Origin: Rhodospirillales bacterium BBD 1991-14
Lineage (GTDB): Bacteria; Pseudomonadota; Alphaproteobacteria; Kiloniellales; Kiloniellaceae
DNA length: 64,000 bases
Assembly (NCBI GenBank): GCA_001657395.1
Contig: LYSY01000005.1
Span: forward strand, 62,001-126,000
Direction: 5' to 3'
Shown here: one piece after another, positions 1 to 7,673 of the stretch
Position numbering within the stretch: position 1 is the stretch's first letter
Layout of the letters: each line of letters opens with the position of its first letter
Made by a program: the position numbers and the translations under genes
The notes under the pieces: model-generated
Told to the model about the DNA's origin: nothing
Database searches by the model: none
Seen by the model: the letters and a program-made list of their open reading frames with translations, nothing else

Positions 1-743
1 CCGCTCCGGTTCTGCACTGAAAGCGAATAGGGGTCGGCCGGATCCTTGCCCGCAACGGCGCCGAACAGGAGCCCAGCATCCTCCACCGAACGTGTCAGCG
101 CGCCGACATGGTCCATCGACCATGCGAGCGGCAGCACCCCAGCCATGCTTACCCGACCGAAGCTTGGCTTGAAGCCAACAATCCCGCAGGCGTGAGCTGG
201 CTGGCGGACCGATCCACCGGTATCCGTACCAAGTGCGGCATAGGCAAGCCCGGCGGCGACCGCAGCCGCCGAACCGCTGCTCGAACCACCGGCGTCGTGG
301 TTCAAGGCCCAAGGATTCCCCGTGGCGCCGAAGTGCGGGTTGATGCCGCTCATGCCATAGGCGAGTTCATGCATGGTTGTCTTACCAAGCAAGACCGCCC
401 CGGCCTCACGCAGGCGCGCGACCGCGGCCGCATCGTGATCTGGCACCCAATCCGTATAGAGCCTAGACCCGCAGCTTGTCCGAATGCCCTGCGTGGCGAA
501 GTTGTCCTTGATCGCAACCGGAATGCCGTGAAGCGGGCCGCGATCCTGACCCTCTGCAAGCTCCTCGTCGGCTTGGCGCGCCTGCTTCAGTGCGAGTTCG
601 CTCGTGACGGTGACGAAAGCGTTGAGTGAGGGGTTGTGTGATTCAATTCGGCGAAGCAAATGGCGCGTCAGATCAAGGGACGAGGTCTGCCGGCTGCGCA
701 ACTGGGATGCCGCAGCCGCAATTGTTTCAAAATGCAGGGCCAT
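1..743 (-). CDS. Amidase signature family enzyme, partial (C-terminus beyond window)
   Basis: The minus strand translates from an ATG at 743 to the window edge without a stop, so only the N-terminal ~247 residues are seen. They hold the amidase-signature fold: a GIPVAIKDN segment with the catalytic Lys, then a [14 protein letters not shown] Ser/Gly stretch with the cis-Ser, then GTDTGGSVRQPA carrying the nucleophile Ser. The family hydrolyses amide bonds. It is a paralogue of gatA at 47.6 kb, but its place downstream of an amine oxidoreductase and a betaine transporter suggests a catabolic amidase, not a tRNA amidotransferase. The start lies 23 bp after the preceding gene, so it is probably the last visible gene of that operon. 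The substrate cannot be told. Confidence 0.9.
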   Translation of the reverse strand, partial: MALHFETIAAAASQLRSRQTSSLDLTRHLLRRIESHNPSLNAFVTVTSELALKQARQADEELAEGQDRGPLHGIPVAIKDNFATQGIRTSCGSRLYTDWVPDHDAAAVARLREAGAVLLGKTTMHELAYGMSGINPHFGATGNPWALNHDAGGSSSGSAAAVAAGLAYAALGTDTGGSVRQPAHACGIVGFKPSFGRVSMAGVLPLAWSMDHVGALTRSVEDAGLLFGAVAGKDPADPYSLSVQNRS

Positions 744-766
744 GCCGACATCGACTCCAGCGTACT

Positions 767-2041
767 CTACAAAAACCGTTCCGCAGAGACACAGGAGCGG
801 TCCAAGTTGGATTTGGAACCTTCTATCGACTCGGCCACAATCCGTCCCGTTGCAGGCGCCATACCGAGCCCGTAGTGGCTGTGCCCGAAGGCGCCATAGA
901 GATTGCGGATGCCAGCCAACCTGCCAATAACCGGAAGACTGTCGGGAAAAGATGGCCGCGCGCCGACCCAGCGCCGCGATTGCGCGGTATTGAGTCGTGG
1001 GATCAGCCGCTTTGACATGGGCGCCAGGATATCCGCACGCCGGTAGTTTGGTGGCGCACCGACATCCGCGAATTCCGAGGTGCCCGCGCTCCTGACACCG
1101 CCTTCCATCGAGCTGATGATGAACTTGCCGGAGACGTCCAGAATGGAATGATTCAGTCGTACCCCAGGCTCGCTGAACTCCAGATGGTAGCCCCTCTCCG
1201 ACACCAGGGGAAGCTGGATACCCAGCGGCTCCAGGAGCTCAACCGACCAGACGCCGCCGCAGAGGACGAGCTTGTTTGTCGCGATCAGCCCGCGGTCTGT
1301 TTCCAGTTCGATGCTGCCGTCTTCGTTCGGTCGAAGGCTCTTTACATCGCATCGGAGAAAGTTGGCTCCCTGCCTTCTCATCTTCTCGGCAAGCGCCCTG
1401 CAGATTTCCCCGGGCGCCAAGGCGCGCGCCTGCCCTTTCACGATCACTGCCTGGGCAACTTGCGGAGAGAGCTCCGGTTCGATCTCGCGCAGTTCGCGCC
1501 CATCCACGATCTCCACCGGCGCGCCTCTTCCCATTCGCAGTTGCCAGCTCAGTTCCGATAGGTCGGGCTGACGTCTTCCGCGAAACACATTGATAAACCA
1601 GCTGTGCTGAAGAAGAGCTTCGCGGCCAGTTCCCTTCAGAAGGTGCTGATAGGCCTCTATGTTGCCCTGCATCAGCATGTCCATCGCGTTGGAGATCTCA
1701 TGCACCCTTCGCAGGCGGGTATTTGCGAAGAACCGCGCGATCCAAGGCATCAGCTTGGGAAGTTCCCTGACACGCACCCTGAGAGGCCCTTCAGGATCCA
1801 GCAACCATCCTGGCACGGATCTCCATATGCCGGGCATGCTCTGGGGCACGCAGGACCATGGCGAGACGATCCCGGCGTTGCCGTAACTTGTTGCCTGCCC
1901 GGGCTCGTCGCGATCGATGACGGTAACGGAAAGCCCACGCTCCTGAAGCGCCAAAGCGCTGCAGATGCCCACGATGCCTGCCCCGACAATGGTCACATCG
2001 TCGGGGCGGGGCTGTGACCCTTGGTCCGTCTCTTGGGCCAT
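767..2041 (-). CDS. FAD-dependent D-amino-acid dehydrogenase / DadA-like oxidoreductase
   Basis: A 424-residue protein of the DAO/DadA family, which oxidises amines or D-amino acids at a flavin. The dinucleotide-binding motif VGAGIVGICSALALQERG sits at residues ~20-37, followed by the DadA-like segment ATSYGNAGIVSPW. The C-terminal GAFGHSHYGLGMAPATG is the usual second flavin-contact motif. The length is normal for DadA (about 415-430). It starts 5 bp after proW and precedes an amidase, so the operon looks like uptake plus breakdown of an N-methylated or amidated amine. Sarcosine, dimethylglycine or N-methylproline oxidation are possible alternatives to D-amino acids. Confidence 0.85.
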   Translation of the reverse strand: MAQETDQGSQPRPDDVTIVGAGIVGICSALALQERGLSVTVIDRDEPGQATSYGNAGIVSPWSCVPQSMPGIWRSVPGWLLDPEGPLRVRVRELPKLMPWIARFFANTRLRRVHEISNAMDMLMQGNIEAYQHLLKGTGREALLQHSWFINVFRGRRQPDLSELSWQLRMGRGAPVEIVDGRELREIEPELSPQVAQAVIVKGQARALAPGEICRALAEKMRRQGANFLRCDVKSLRPNEDGSIELETDRGLIATNKLVLCGGVWSVELLEPLGIQLPLVSERGYHLEFSEPGVRLNHSILDVSGKFIISSMEGGVRSAGTSEFADVGAPPNYRRADILAPMSKRLIPRLNTAQSRRWVGARPSFPDSLPVIGRLAGIRNLYGAFGHSHYGLGMAPATGRIVAESIEGSKSNLDRSCVSAERFL

Positions 2042-2046
2042 CGCGT

Positions 2047-3582
2047 CTAGTGCCGATCCCCCTGCACGATACGGTTGAGGATCATCGCGCAGAACAGGAT
2101 GCAGAAGCCTGCAAGGATGCCCTGGCCGACAGAGGCGTACTGCAGTGCCTCAAGCACATCTTCGCCAAGGCCTCTGGCGCCGATGAGCGAAGCGACGACC
2201 ACCATCGCGAGACTGAGCATGATCGTCTGGTTGACGCCGGCGAGGATGGATGGTGCTGCTAATGGAAGGTCGACCCTCGTCAGCAGGTACCATTTGGAGG
2301 CCCCGTATGCAATGGCGGCCTCACGAACATGTTCTGGGACACCACGCAGCCCAAGCACCGTCAAACGGACCACTGGTGTTCCGCCGAAGATCATGGTTGT
2401 AATGACCGCTGCTGGTTTACCCGTCCCGAAGAACGCGATGACCGGGATCATGAAGACAAAACTCGGCATGGTCTGCATGAAGTCCATGACCGGCCGCACC
2501 ACGGCATAAAGACGCGGCCGTCTCGCGCAGAGCATACCAAGAGGGACGCCAATGCAAATGCTGATGCAGGCGGCGGTCCCCAGCAAAGCCAGCGTCGTCA
2601 TCGCCTTTTCCCAGAACCCGAGAATTCCGATGTAGAAGAGAAACGCCGCCGTGTAGATCGCTGCCGTCTTACCTGCGGCAAGTCCCGTTAGCAGAATAAT
2701 GATGCCCGCCATCACAACCCATGGCGTGTTGACGAAAAGCACCTCGAGGGCGTCGAGAATCACCCGGATGCCATAGGTGATCGTGTCGAAGAACCACTCT
2801 CCGTTGATCACGGCAAAGTCGAAGAAGGACCGGATACCGTCAATTGCTGCCAGGCGATAGTCTTGTTGAGCGGGGAACTCCACGACCGCGGGCCACATGC
2901 CCGGAAAAGCGTAGTGTGCGATGCAGACCGCGAAGATCAGCGCCACGAAGCCTGCGCTCAACAGGGTCTTCGCCTGCGATATGCCAGCCGGATAGGAACG
3001 GTCCGACAGCCAATCGGAAAAGCGTCGTTCGAGGAGCGTGTTGGCCGCCACGCCCTCGGCCAGTTTGACGATGCCTAGCAGGGCGAGCCCGGAAAAGGCG
3101 ATCCACAGACCGGAGGCCTCTGCAGCGGCGGCCTGGGCTTCAATTCCGCCAATTGCCTCTTCCAGCGACCTGATGTTGCGCTCGAAGACCGCGGCACTGC
3201 CGTCGTTGTTGGCAATGGCCGCCTCGAGCTGCTCGCGCCGCAGGACCAGGGTCTCCTCGATCTGCGCGATCCTTTCGCGGATGTCAACGGAAAGGTCTCC
3301 GAAGAGTCCCCGAGAAAGTTGAACAAGTGCGATGGCCTCAAGGATCAGAAAAGGCAAGCCCCAGTGCCAGAGATGACGCATCCCAAACCACATCGGGCCC
3401 CAGAGCGCAGCCGCCAGATTGAATGTCCACGTCAGGCGCGTCGTGCTGCCGATCTTGGCGAACTGAGCGGCGTAGTAGCTGCCGTTCGAGCCCAAGAACT
3501 CATCGATCAAGGCATCCCGGTCATCCCGGGACGAGGCGGACAGGTCGACACTTTGGCCGCCGGGTACGGCTTGCGTTGTCAT
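2047..3582 (-). CDS. proW: Glycine betaine/proline-type ABC transporter permease (ProW-like) with N-terminal extension
   Basis: A 511-residue inner-membrane permease. The C-terminal half (from about residue 290) is a normal ProW/OpuAB domain with several membrane segments and an EAA-like loop around GVPEHVREAAIAYGAS. The first ~290 residues are unusual. They begin with an aromatic FNLAAALWGPMWFGMRHLW segment resembling DUF2628 membrane proteins, then a charged stretch (about residues 100-165, rich in Glu, Gln, Arg and Ala) that looks coiled-coil, then more membrane segments. The 3' part of proV overlaps the ATG by 4 bp, so the two are translationally coupled. The role is import of a quaternary ammonium compound with ProV and ProX. 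Confidence 0.88.
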   Translation of the reverse strand: MTTQAVPGGQSVDLSASSRDDRDALIDEFLGSNGSYYAAQFAKIGSTTRLTWTFNLAAALWGPMWFGMRHLWHWGLPFLILEAIALVQLSRGLFGDLSVDIRERIAQIEETLVLRREQLEAAIANNDGSAAVFERNIRSLEEAIGGIEAQAAAAEASGLWIAFSGLALLGIVKLAEGVAANTLLERRFSDWLSDRSYPAGISQAKTLLSAGFVALIFAVCIAHYAFPGMWPAVVEFPAQQDYRLAAIDGIRSFFDFAVINGEWFFDTITYGIRVILDALEVLFVNTPWVVMAGIIILLTGLAAGKTAAIYTAAFLFYIGILGFWEKAMTTLALLGTAACISICIGVPLGMLCARRPRLYAVVRPVMDFMQTMPSFVFMIPVIAFFGTGKPAAVITTMIFGGTPVVRLTVLGLRGVPEHVREAAIAYGASKWYLLTRVDLPLAAPSILAGVNQTIMLSLAMVVVASLIGARGLGEDVLEALQYASVGQGILAGFCILFCAMILNRIVQGDRH

Positions 3583-4664
3583 GAGGTTTCGGTCCCTTCA
3601 ACGACCGTCTTGAGGAGATCAGCGCGGGTGATCGCGCCAATGCGCTTGCGGTCACCGTCGACAATGGCGAGCGGCCCGTCGGATTTGATGGCCGCATCGA
3701 TAAGCACGCTGAGATTGACATCCTCGTCAAACTCCGGCGCGTCGGCTGGAAGCGGCGGATTGCCGCTTTCATAGTCTGTAAGCGGCTTCATAACCGCATG
3801 GGCCCGAACGACCTTCAGGCGTGAGATTCCCGCCACAAAGTCAGCCACATAGTCGTCGGCCGGCTGCATGACGATCTCTTCCGGCGTGCCGATCTGAACG
3901 ATCACCCCATCGCGCATGATGGCGATGCGATCCCCGATACGCACGGCCTCGTCGAGATCGTGGGTGATAAAGACCGTCGTCTTTCTCATGATTGACGCCA
4001 GCCGCATGAACTCTTCCTGCAGCTGGCGGCGGATGAGCGGATCGAGCGCACTGAAAGGCTCGTCCATCAACAGGATCTCAGGATTCGCCGCCAGAGCCCT
4101 CGCAAGCCCGACGCGCTGCTGCATGCCGCCCGAAAGCTCGTGGGCGAACTTGTTGCCCCAACCTGTCAGTTCGACCAGTTCCAACGCTTCGGCGGCTTTC
4201 CTCATCCTCTGGTTCTTGCTGATCCCACGGATTTCCAGAGGCATCGCGACGTTGTCGAGGACCGAGCGATGTGGCATCAGCGCGAAGTTCTGGAAGACCA
4301 TTGCGATCTTCTCGTTGCGGAAGGTTCTGAGCGCTTCGGGATCCAGCCCGACAACGTCTGAGCCATCCACCACGATCTTGCCGGCGGAAGGTTCCAGCAA
4401 GCGATTGATGTGACGAACCAGCGTTGACTTGCCGGAGCCTGACAGGCCCATGACACAAAAGATCTCGCCACGCTTGACGGAGAAACTGGCATCGGCAACA
4501 CCGACGACACAGTTATACTTCTCCAGCACCTCTTTCTTGGAGATGCCCTTCGTCTGGACTTCGTTCAGCGCCTCATTCCAGCTCCCACCGAAGATTTTCC
4601 AGACACCGGATATCTCAATTGCGGTCGGTGCAGAGCTGTCTGGCGACCGGGTGACATCGAGCAT
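3579..4664 (-). CDS. proV: Glycine betaine/proline-type ABC transporter ATPase (ProV-like)
   Basis: A 361-residue ATPase of the ProV/OpuAA class. Walker A (GLSGSGKST) lies at about residues 73-81, the Q-loop at VFQNFALMPH, the signature ELSGGMQQRVGLARAL, Walker B EILLMDEPFSALD, and the switch His in FITHDLDEA. The long N-terminal stretch with NEVQTKGISKKEVLEKY before the nucleotide-binding domain is typical of ProV. A C-terminal CBS-like region (about residues 285-355) is expected to sense ionic strength or nucleotides. It lies between proX and proW, 123 bp after proX and overlapping proW by 4 bp. Osmoprotection and catabolic uptake are both possible; the downstream enzymes favour catabolism. 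Confidence 0.92.
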   Translation of the reverse strand: MLDVTRSPDSSAPTAIEISGVWKIFGGSWNEALNEVQTKGISKKEVLEKYNCVVGVADASFSVKRGEIFCVMGLSGSGKSTLVRHINRLLEPSAGKIVVDGSDVVGLDPEALRTFRNEKIAMVFQNFALMPHRSVLDNVAMPLEIRGISKNQRMRKAAEALELVELTGWGNKFAHELSGGMQQRVGLARALAANPEILLMDEPFSALDPLIRRQLQEEFMRLASIMRKTTVFITHDLDEAVRIGDRIAIMRDGVIVQIGTPEEIVMQPADDYVADFVAGISRLKVVRAHAVMKPLTDYESGNPPLPADAPEFDEDVNLSVLIDAAIKSDGPLAIVDGDRKRIGAITRADLLKTVVEGTETS

Positions 4665-4787
4665 GCTTACCTCCCCGAGTCCTGTAACTTTTTGGAAAGG
4701 TACAGCGGGCGCGCGGCACAGTGTTCTGCGCCCGCCGGAAGTTATTGCAGCTTGCCCACCGTCAGCAGGCAGGCTGACAGGGAGAAG

Positions 4788-5750
4788 CTAGAGGCCGAGC
4801 CAACCGTCGACGCGGTCCTGGTTCGCGTCGATCCATTCGCGCACCACTTCTTCAGCTTCCCGCTTGTTCACGATCATCTCGAAAGCCCATTGGCTGACGG
4901 TGTCCGTATCAAGCGCGATGCTGTTGAGCAGCTTGACTATTGTGGGCGCACGCTCTTCCAGCGTTTTCGAATAGGCGATCTGGACCTCGCGCGGTGCGTC
5001 CGCGGTGGTAATCTTTGACTTCTCAAGCCAGTCCGGGTCTTCGGCCGCCTGCACGATCTTGTAGTTCGCCGGATCATGGGGTGGCTCGTCGAGCTGAACA
5101 ATGTCATGCATGAACCAGATGGCCTCCGGCGCGTAGCAATAGAAGGCGACGCCTTCGCCTTTGGCGATCCGGTCACCGACACGGTTGGTGTTGACCGTCT
5201 GCTCTGCCCGGAACGGCTCCATGAAGGGCAAGAGGCCGTAGTCGCGAACCTTCACCTCGTTCACGTTCGATGAGTTCCATCCGGGCGCACCGATCCAGAT
5301 TTCGCCTTTGCCGTCGCCATCGCTGTCAAGCATCTCGGCGATGTCGGGGCGCGCCAGGTCGTAGACCGACGTGATGCCGGTCTTTTCCTGAAAATCCTTC
5401 GAGACACAGAAGCCCTGCTTTCCCGCGTAGTGGTTCTTGCTGAGGACCACTGTGCCCTTCTCATCGACGAACTCATCGGTAAAGTTCTTCTGGTTCGGCA
5501 GCCAGACGTCCGGATGAACGTCGATGTCGCCCTTGCCGCGGTCCATGCCCTGATAGATCGTGGCGTTGGTTCCCGGGACGAGCGTGGCCTCCCCACCAAC
5601 CTTTTCATCCACCAGCACCTTGATCAGGTGCGCAATCGCCGTGGCGCTCGACCAGTTTGGCGCCGCCACATTCACTGTTTCCGCGGCCAGCGCCATCGAC
5701 GCCGTAAGGCCGATAACAGATGCACTGAGTGCACCGACAATCATCTTCAT
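4788..5750 (-). CDS. proX: Glycine betaine/proline-type ABC transporter substrate-binding protein (ProX-like)
   Basis: A 320-residue periplasmic binding protein of the OpuAC family. The signal peptide is residues 1-22 (hydrophobic core, cleavage after SMALA). The ligand cage is suggested by aromatic segments such as VHPDVWLPNQ, APGWNSSNV and FYCYAPEAIWFMHD. A loop at about residues 142-152 (DSDGDGKGEIW) has the DxDxDG pattern of an EF-hand-like calcium loop inserted before the IGAPGW strand, which is odd for a ProX. It is the first gene of the minus-strand operon and is divergent from a LysR regulator. Confidence 0.92.
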   Translation of the reverse strand: MKMIVGALSASVIGLTASMALAAETVNVAAPNWSSATAIAHLIKVLVDEKVGGEATLVPGTNATIYQGMDRGKGDIDVHPDVWLPNQKNFTDEFVDEKGTVVLSKNHYAGKQGFCVSKDFQEKTGITSVYDLARPDIAEMLDSDGDGKGEIWIGAPGWNSSNVNEVKVRDYGLLPFMEPFRAEQTVNTNRVGDRIAKGEGVAFYCYAPEAIWFMHDIVQLDEPPHDPANYKIVQAAEDPDWLEKSKITTADAPREVQIAYSKTLEERAPTIVKLLNSIALDTDTVSQWAFEMIVNKREAEEVVREWIDANQDRVDGWLGL

Positions 5751-5892
5751 CTTGTTCTCCCTGTTCTTTCGCGTCCCAGGCAGCCCGGCCTCGGCCGGCC
5801 TGGATGCGGGTTGCGGTTCGCCCGCGCCCCTTGGATTCCCAGAGGCTAGGACCCTTGTTCCATCGCTACAAATTGTTAATATTGCTAAAGAT

Positions 5893-5907
5893 ATCGATTT
5901 TAACGAT
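5893..5907. promoter_or_regulatory. Candidate LysR-type operator (T-N11-A dyad)
   Basis: The 165 bp gap between proX and the LysR gene ends in an AT-rich stretch containing ATCG-N7-CGAT, which fits the T-N11-A pattern of LysR-family boxes (T at 5894, A at 5906). It lies 8 bp before the LysR start, where autoregulation and divergent activation would be expected. Based on pattern only. Confidence 0.4.
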
Positions 5908-5915
5908 GGCGTAAG

Positions 5916-6845
5916 ATGCTCAGAGTCAATCAGCTAATGGCTTTCAACGAGGTCATGCTCACAGGCTCGATCTCAGAGGCTGCACGGCACCTGCACCGCA
6001 CCCAGTCGAGCGTTAGTGCGACGATAGCCGGCATCGAAGAGGAGCTCGGCATGCAGCTCTTCGAGCGCAAGGGCGGACGCCTGCATCCGGTTCCGGAAGC
6101 GCAGTATCTTCACAACGAGTGCGGCGAAATCCTCAGGCGTCTGGAGACCGTCTCGGACAACATGCATCGGATGAAGTCCCTGCAGACCGGGGAACTGCAC
6201 ATTGCCTCCATGCCCGGTCCTTCGGTGTTCTTTCTGCCGAACCTGATTGCCCGGCACTGCGCTTCGCAGCCAGATGTCTCCAGCAACCTCGTCTCCAGGA
6301 GTTCTGAAGGCGTCTATCGCCTCATGTCTGGCCAGCGCTATGACGTCGGCCTTGCGGACTACATTCCGGAGCTCGCCTCGGAAGGATCTCTCATCGACAC
6401 AGAGGTCTTCGAGTTACGCTGTCTCTGCGCCCTGCCCGAAAACCATCCTCTCAGCAATCAGGACCGGATTACACCTGCAAACCTGCAGGGGCTGCCCCTC
6501 GCGACCCTGGGCCGGGAACATGCAGTCTTCGACGAAGTCGCGGCCACCTTCGCTCAGTCGGGATCGACACCCAATATCCGGTACATGACCCAGTACTTCC
6601 TGTCGCTCTTGAACTATGTGGAACAGGGGCTGGCTTGTGCAGTCGTCGACCCGATCTCGGCGGAGACCTATCGGCTCAACAGGGATGGTGAGTCAAAACT
6701 GCATTTCCTTCCGCTGGAGCCGACCGTGCATTTCCGCATCGCGATGCTCACGCCCAAACATCGACCGCGCTCCATGATCGCCAAGCACTTTGCCGAGCGT
6801 TTGAAAGCGACCTTGAGTTCAATCCGTAATTCCAGTTTGGAATAG
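5916..6845 (+). CDS. LysR-family transcriptional regulator
   Basis: A 309-residue protein with a typical N-terminal LysR winged helix-turn-helix (residues ~3-60, core GSISEAARHLHRTQSSVSATI and LGMQLFERKGG). A periplasmic-binding-like effector domain of about 210 residues follows. Divergent placement next to the betaine transporter operon makes it the likely local regulator, with a quaternary amine or a breakdown product as inducer (inference). The length is normal for the family. The start has no strong Shine-Dalgarno, but the HTH begins directly after it. Confidence 0.92.
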   Translation: MLRVNQLMAFNEVMLTGSISEAARHLHRTQSSVSATIAGIEEELGMQLFERKGGRLHPVPEAQYLHNECGEILRRLETVSDNMHRMKSLQTGELHIASMPGPSVFFLPNLIARHCASQPDVSSNLVSRSSEGVYRLMSGQRYDVGLADYIPELASEGSLIDTEVFELRCLCALPENHPLSNQDRITPANLQGLPLATLGREHAVFDEVAATFAQSGSTPNIRYMTQYFLSLLNYVEQGLACAVVDPISAETYRLNRDGESKLHFLPLEPTVHFRIAMLTPKHRPRSMIAKHFAERLKATLSSIRNSSLE

Positions 6846-6879
6846 AGCAATCGGCGCATTTTGAGGTCGAGGAATACAA

Positions 6880-6910
6880 GCAGAGCCCTTTCCTGTGGAC
6901 GGGGCTCTGC
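6880..6910 (+). terminator. Hairpin after the LysR gene
   Basis: GCAGAGCCC and GGGCTCTGC form a perfect 9 bp stem 35 bp after the LysR stop. There is no long T run, so termination is likely but not certain. The hairpin belongs to a repeated element (see next entry). Confidence 0.5.
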
Positions 6911-6937
6911 TGGATTGGTTGCGGGGGCCCGCAACCA
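6880..6937 (-). repeat. Dispersed repeat, copy 1 (tRNA-fMet tail-like plus hairpin)
   Basis: Read on the minus strand, this begins with CCCCCGCAACCA, the acceptor end expected of tRNA-fMet, and continues ATCCAGCAGAGCCCCGTCC into the hairpin. About 35 bases match the copy at 25.5 kb with two differences. Here the T-arm is missing; GGTTGCGGG and CCCGCAACC form a perfect inverted repeat instead. The surrounding 6846-7229 holds no gene that I can recognise. Confidence 0.6.
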
Positions 6938-7229
6938 CCGAGACCGACACTCGCTGGCGACACTGATCTAGCGGCTTCTCATTCGCTGCCCGCGGCAAGA
7001 CCCGCGGCAAGAACAGTGTGCAGCCTTGCAAGCCGTTCTCCGATGTTCAAGCAAGCGCGGACCACAGCCCACTGACATCGCATTCAGCCGGCTATGTTTG
7101 TTCTAACCAGAACATCTATTTCATTCGCGCAGCTTTGCTATGCGAAACATCGATGCACCGATTCTTTCAACTGTTCACCGCAACGACGGTGATTGTCTTG
7201 GCAACAACAACAGCGATAGTGTGTAGGGA

Positions 7230-7412
7230 GTGACGGTTCCCGCAAGGGAAGCGAAAGGGAACAGGGATGATCGGGCCCTGCTTGAGAGGCCGATCCAAGC
7301 CCTGGCTGTCCCCGCAACTGTGAGCGACGAGCGCTTGCCCACCTGTGGCCACTGGGAAACCGGGAAGGCCGGACAAGCACGAAGACCCGCGAGCCAGGAG
7401 ACCTGCCGTCAC
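7230..7412 (+). promoter_or_regulatory. Cobalamin riboswitch upstream of btuB
   Basis: The aptamer has the expected order of conserved blocks: closing stem GTGACGG/CCGTCAC, CCCCGCAACTGTGAGCG, GCCACTGG followed by CCGGGAAGG, and the GAGCCAGGAGACCTGCC end. Downstream, GCGTCACC (7415-7422) can pair with GGTGACGC (7467-7474) and borders the closing stem, so it may form part of the switching platform. Binding of adenosyl- or methylcobalamin should lower expression of the btu operon. Confidence 0.95.
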
Positions 7413-7673
7413 CAGCGTCACCCAACCGCAGATCGGGGTGTGTCTGTGGGACGGAAGCCCGTTTGCGGTGACGCGCGAAAGCGTGTCGCCACCGGGGGAG
7501 TCCAATGTTGGGGGAAGTTTTTCCGGAGTCATTGCCAACACATGAGCCAGCATCCTTCTGGCTCGTGAGGCCGCCTGAGAGCGTTGCCGGGCCTGTGGCC
7601 CGCAGGATCTCAGGTCGTGCTGTTCTGCCTTCCCGGTTGCGTCTTGGTCCTACAAGAACAAGGGGAGGCAGCA

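Noticed and set aside
7018-7233. 71-codon plus-strand frame before the btuB riboswitch
   Set aside because: No ribosome site, and it runs into the riboswitch closing stem; composition is that of non-coding DNA.
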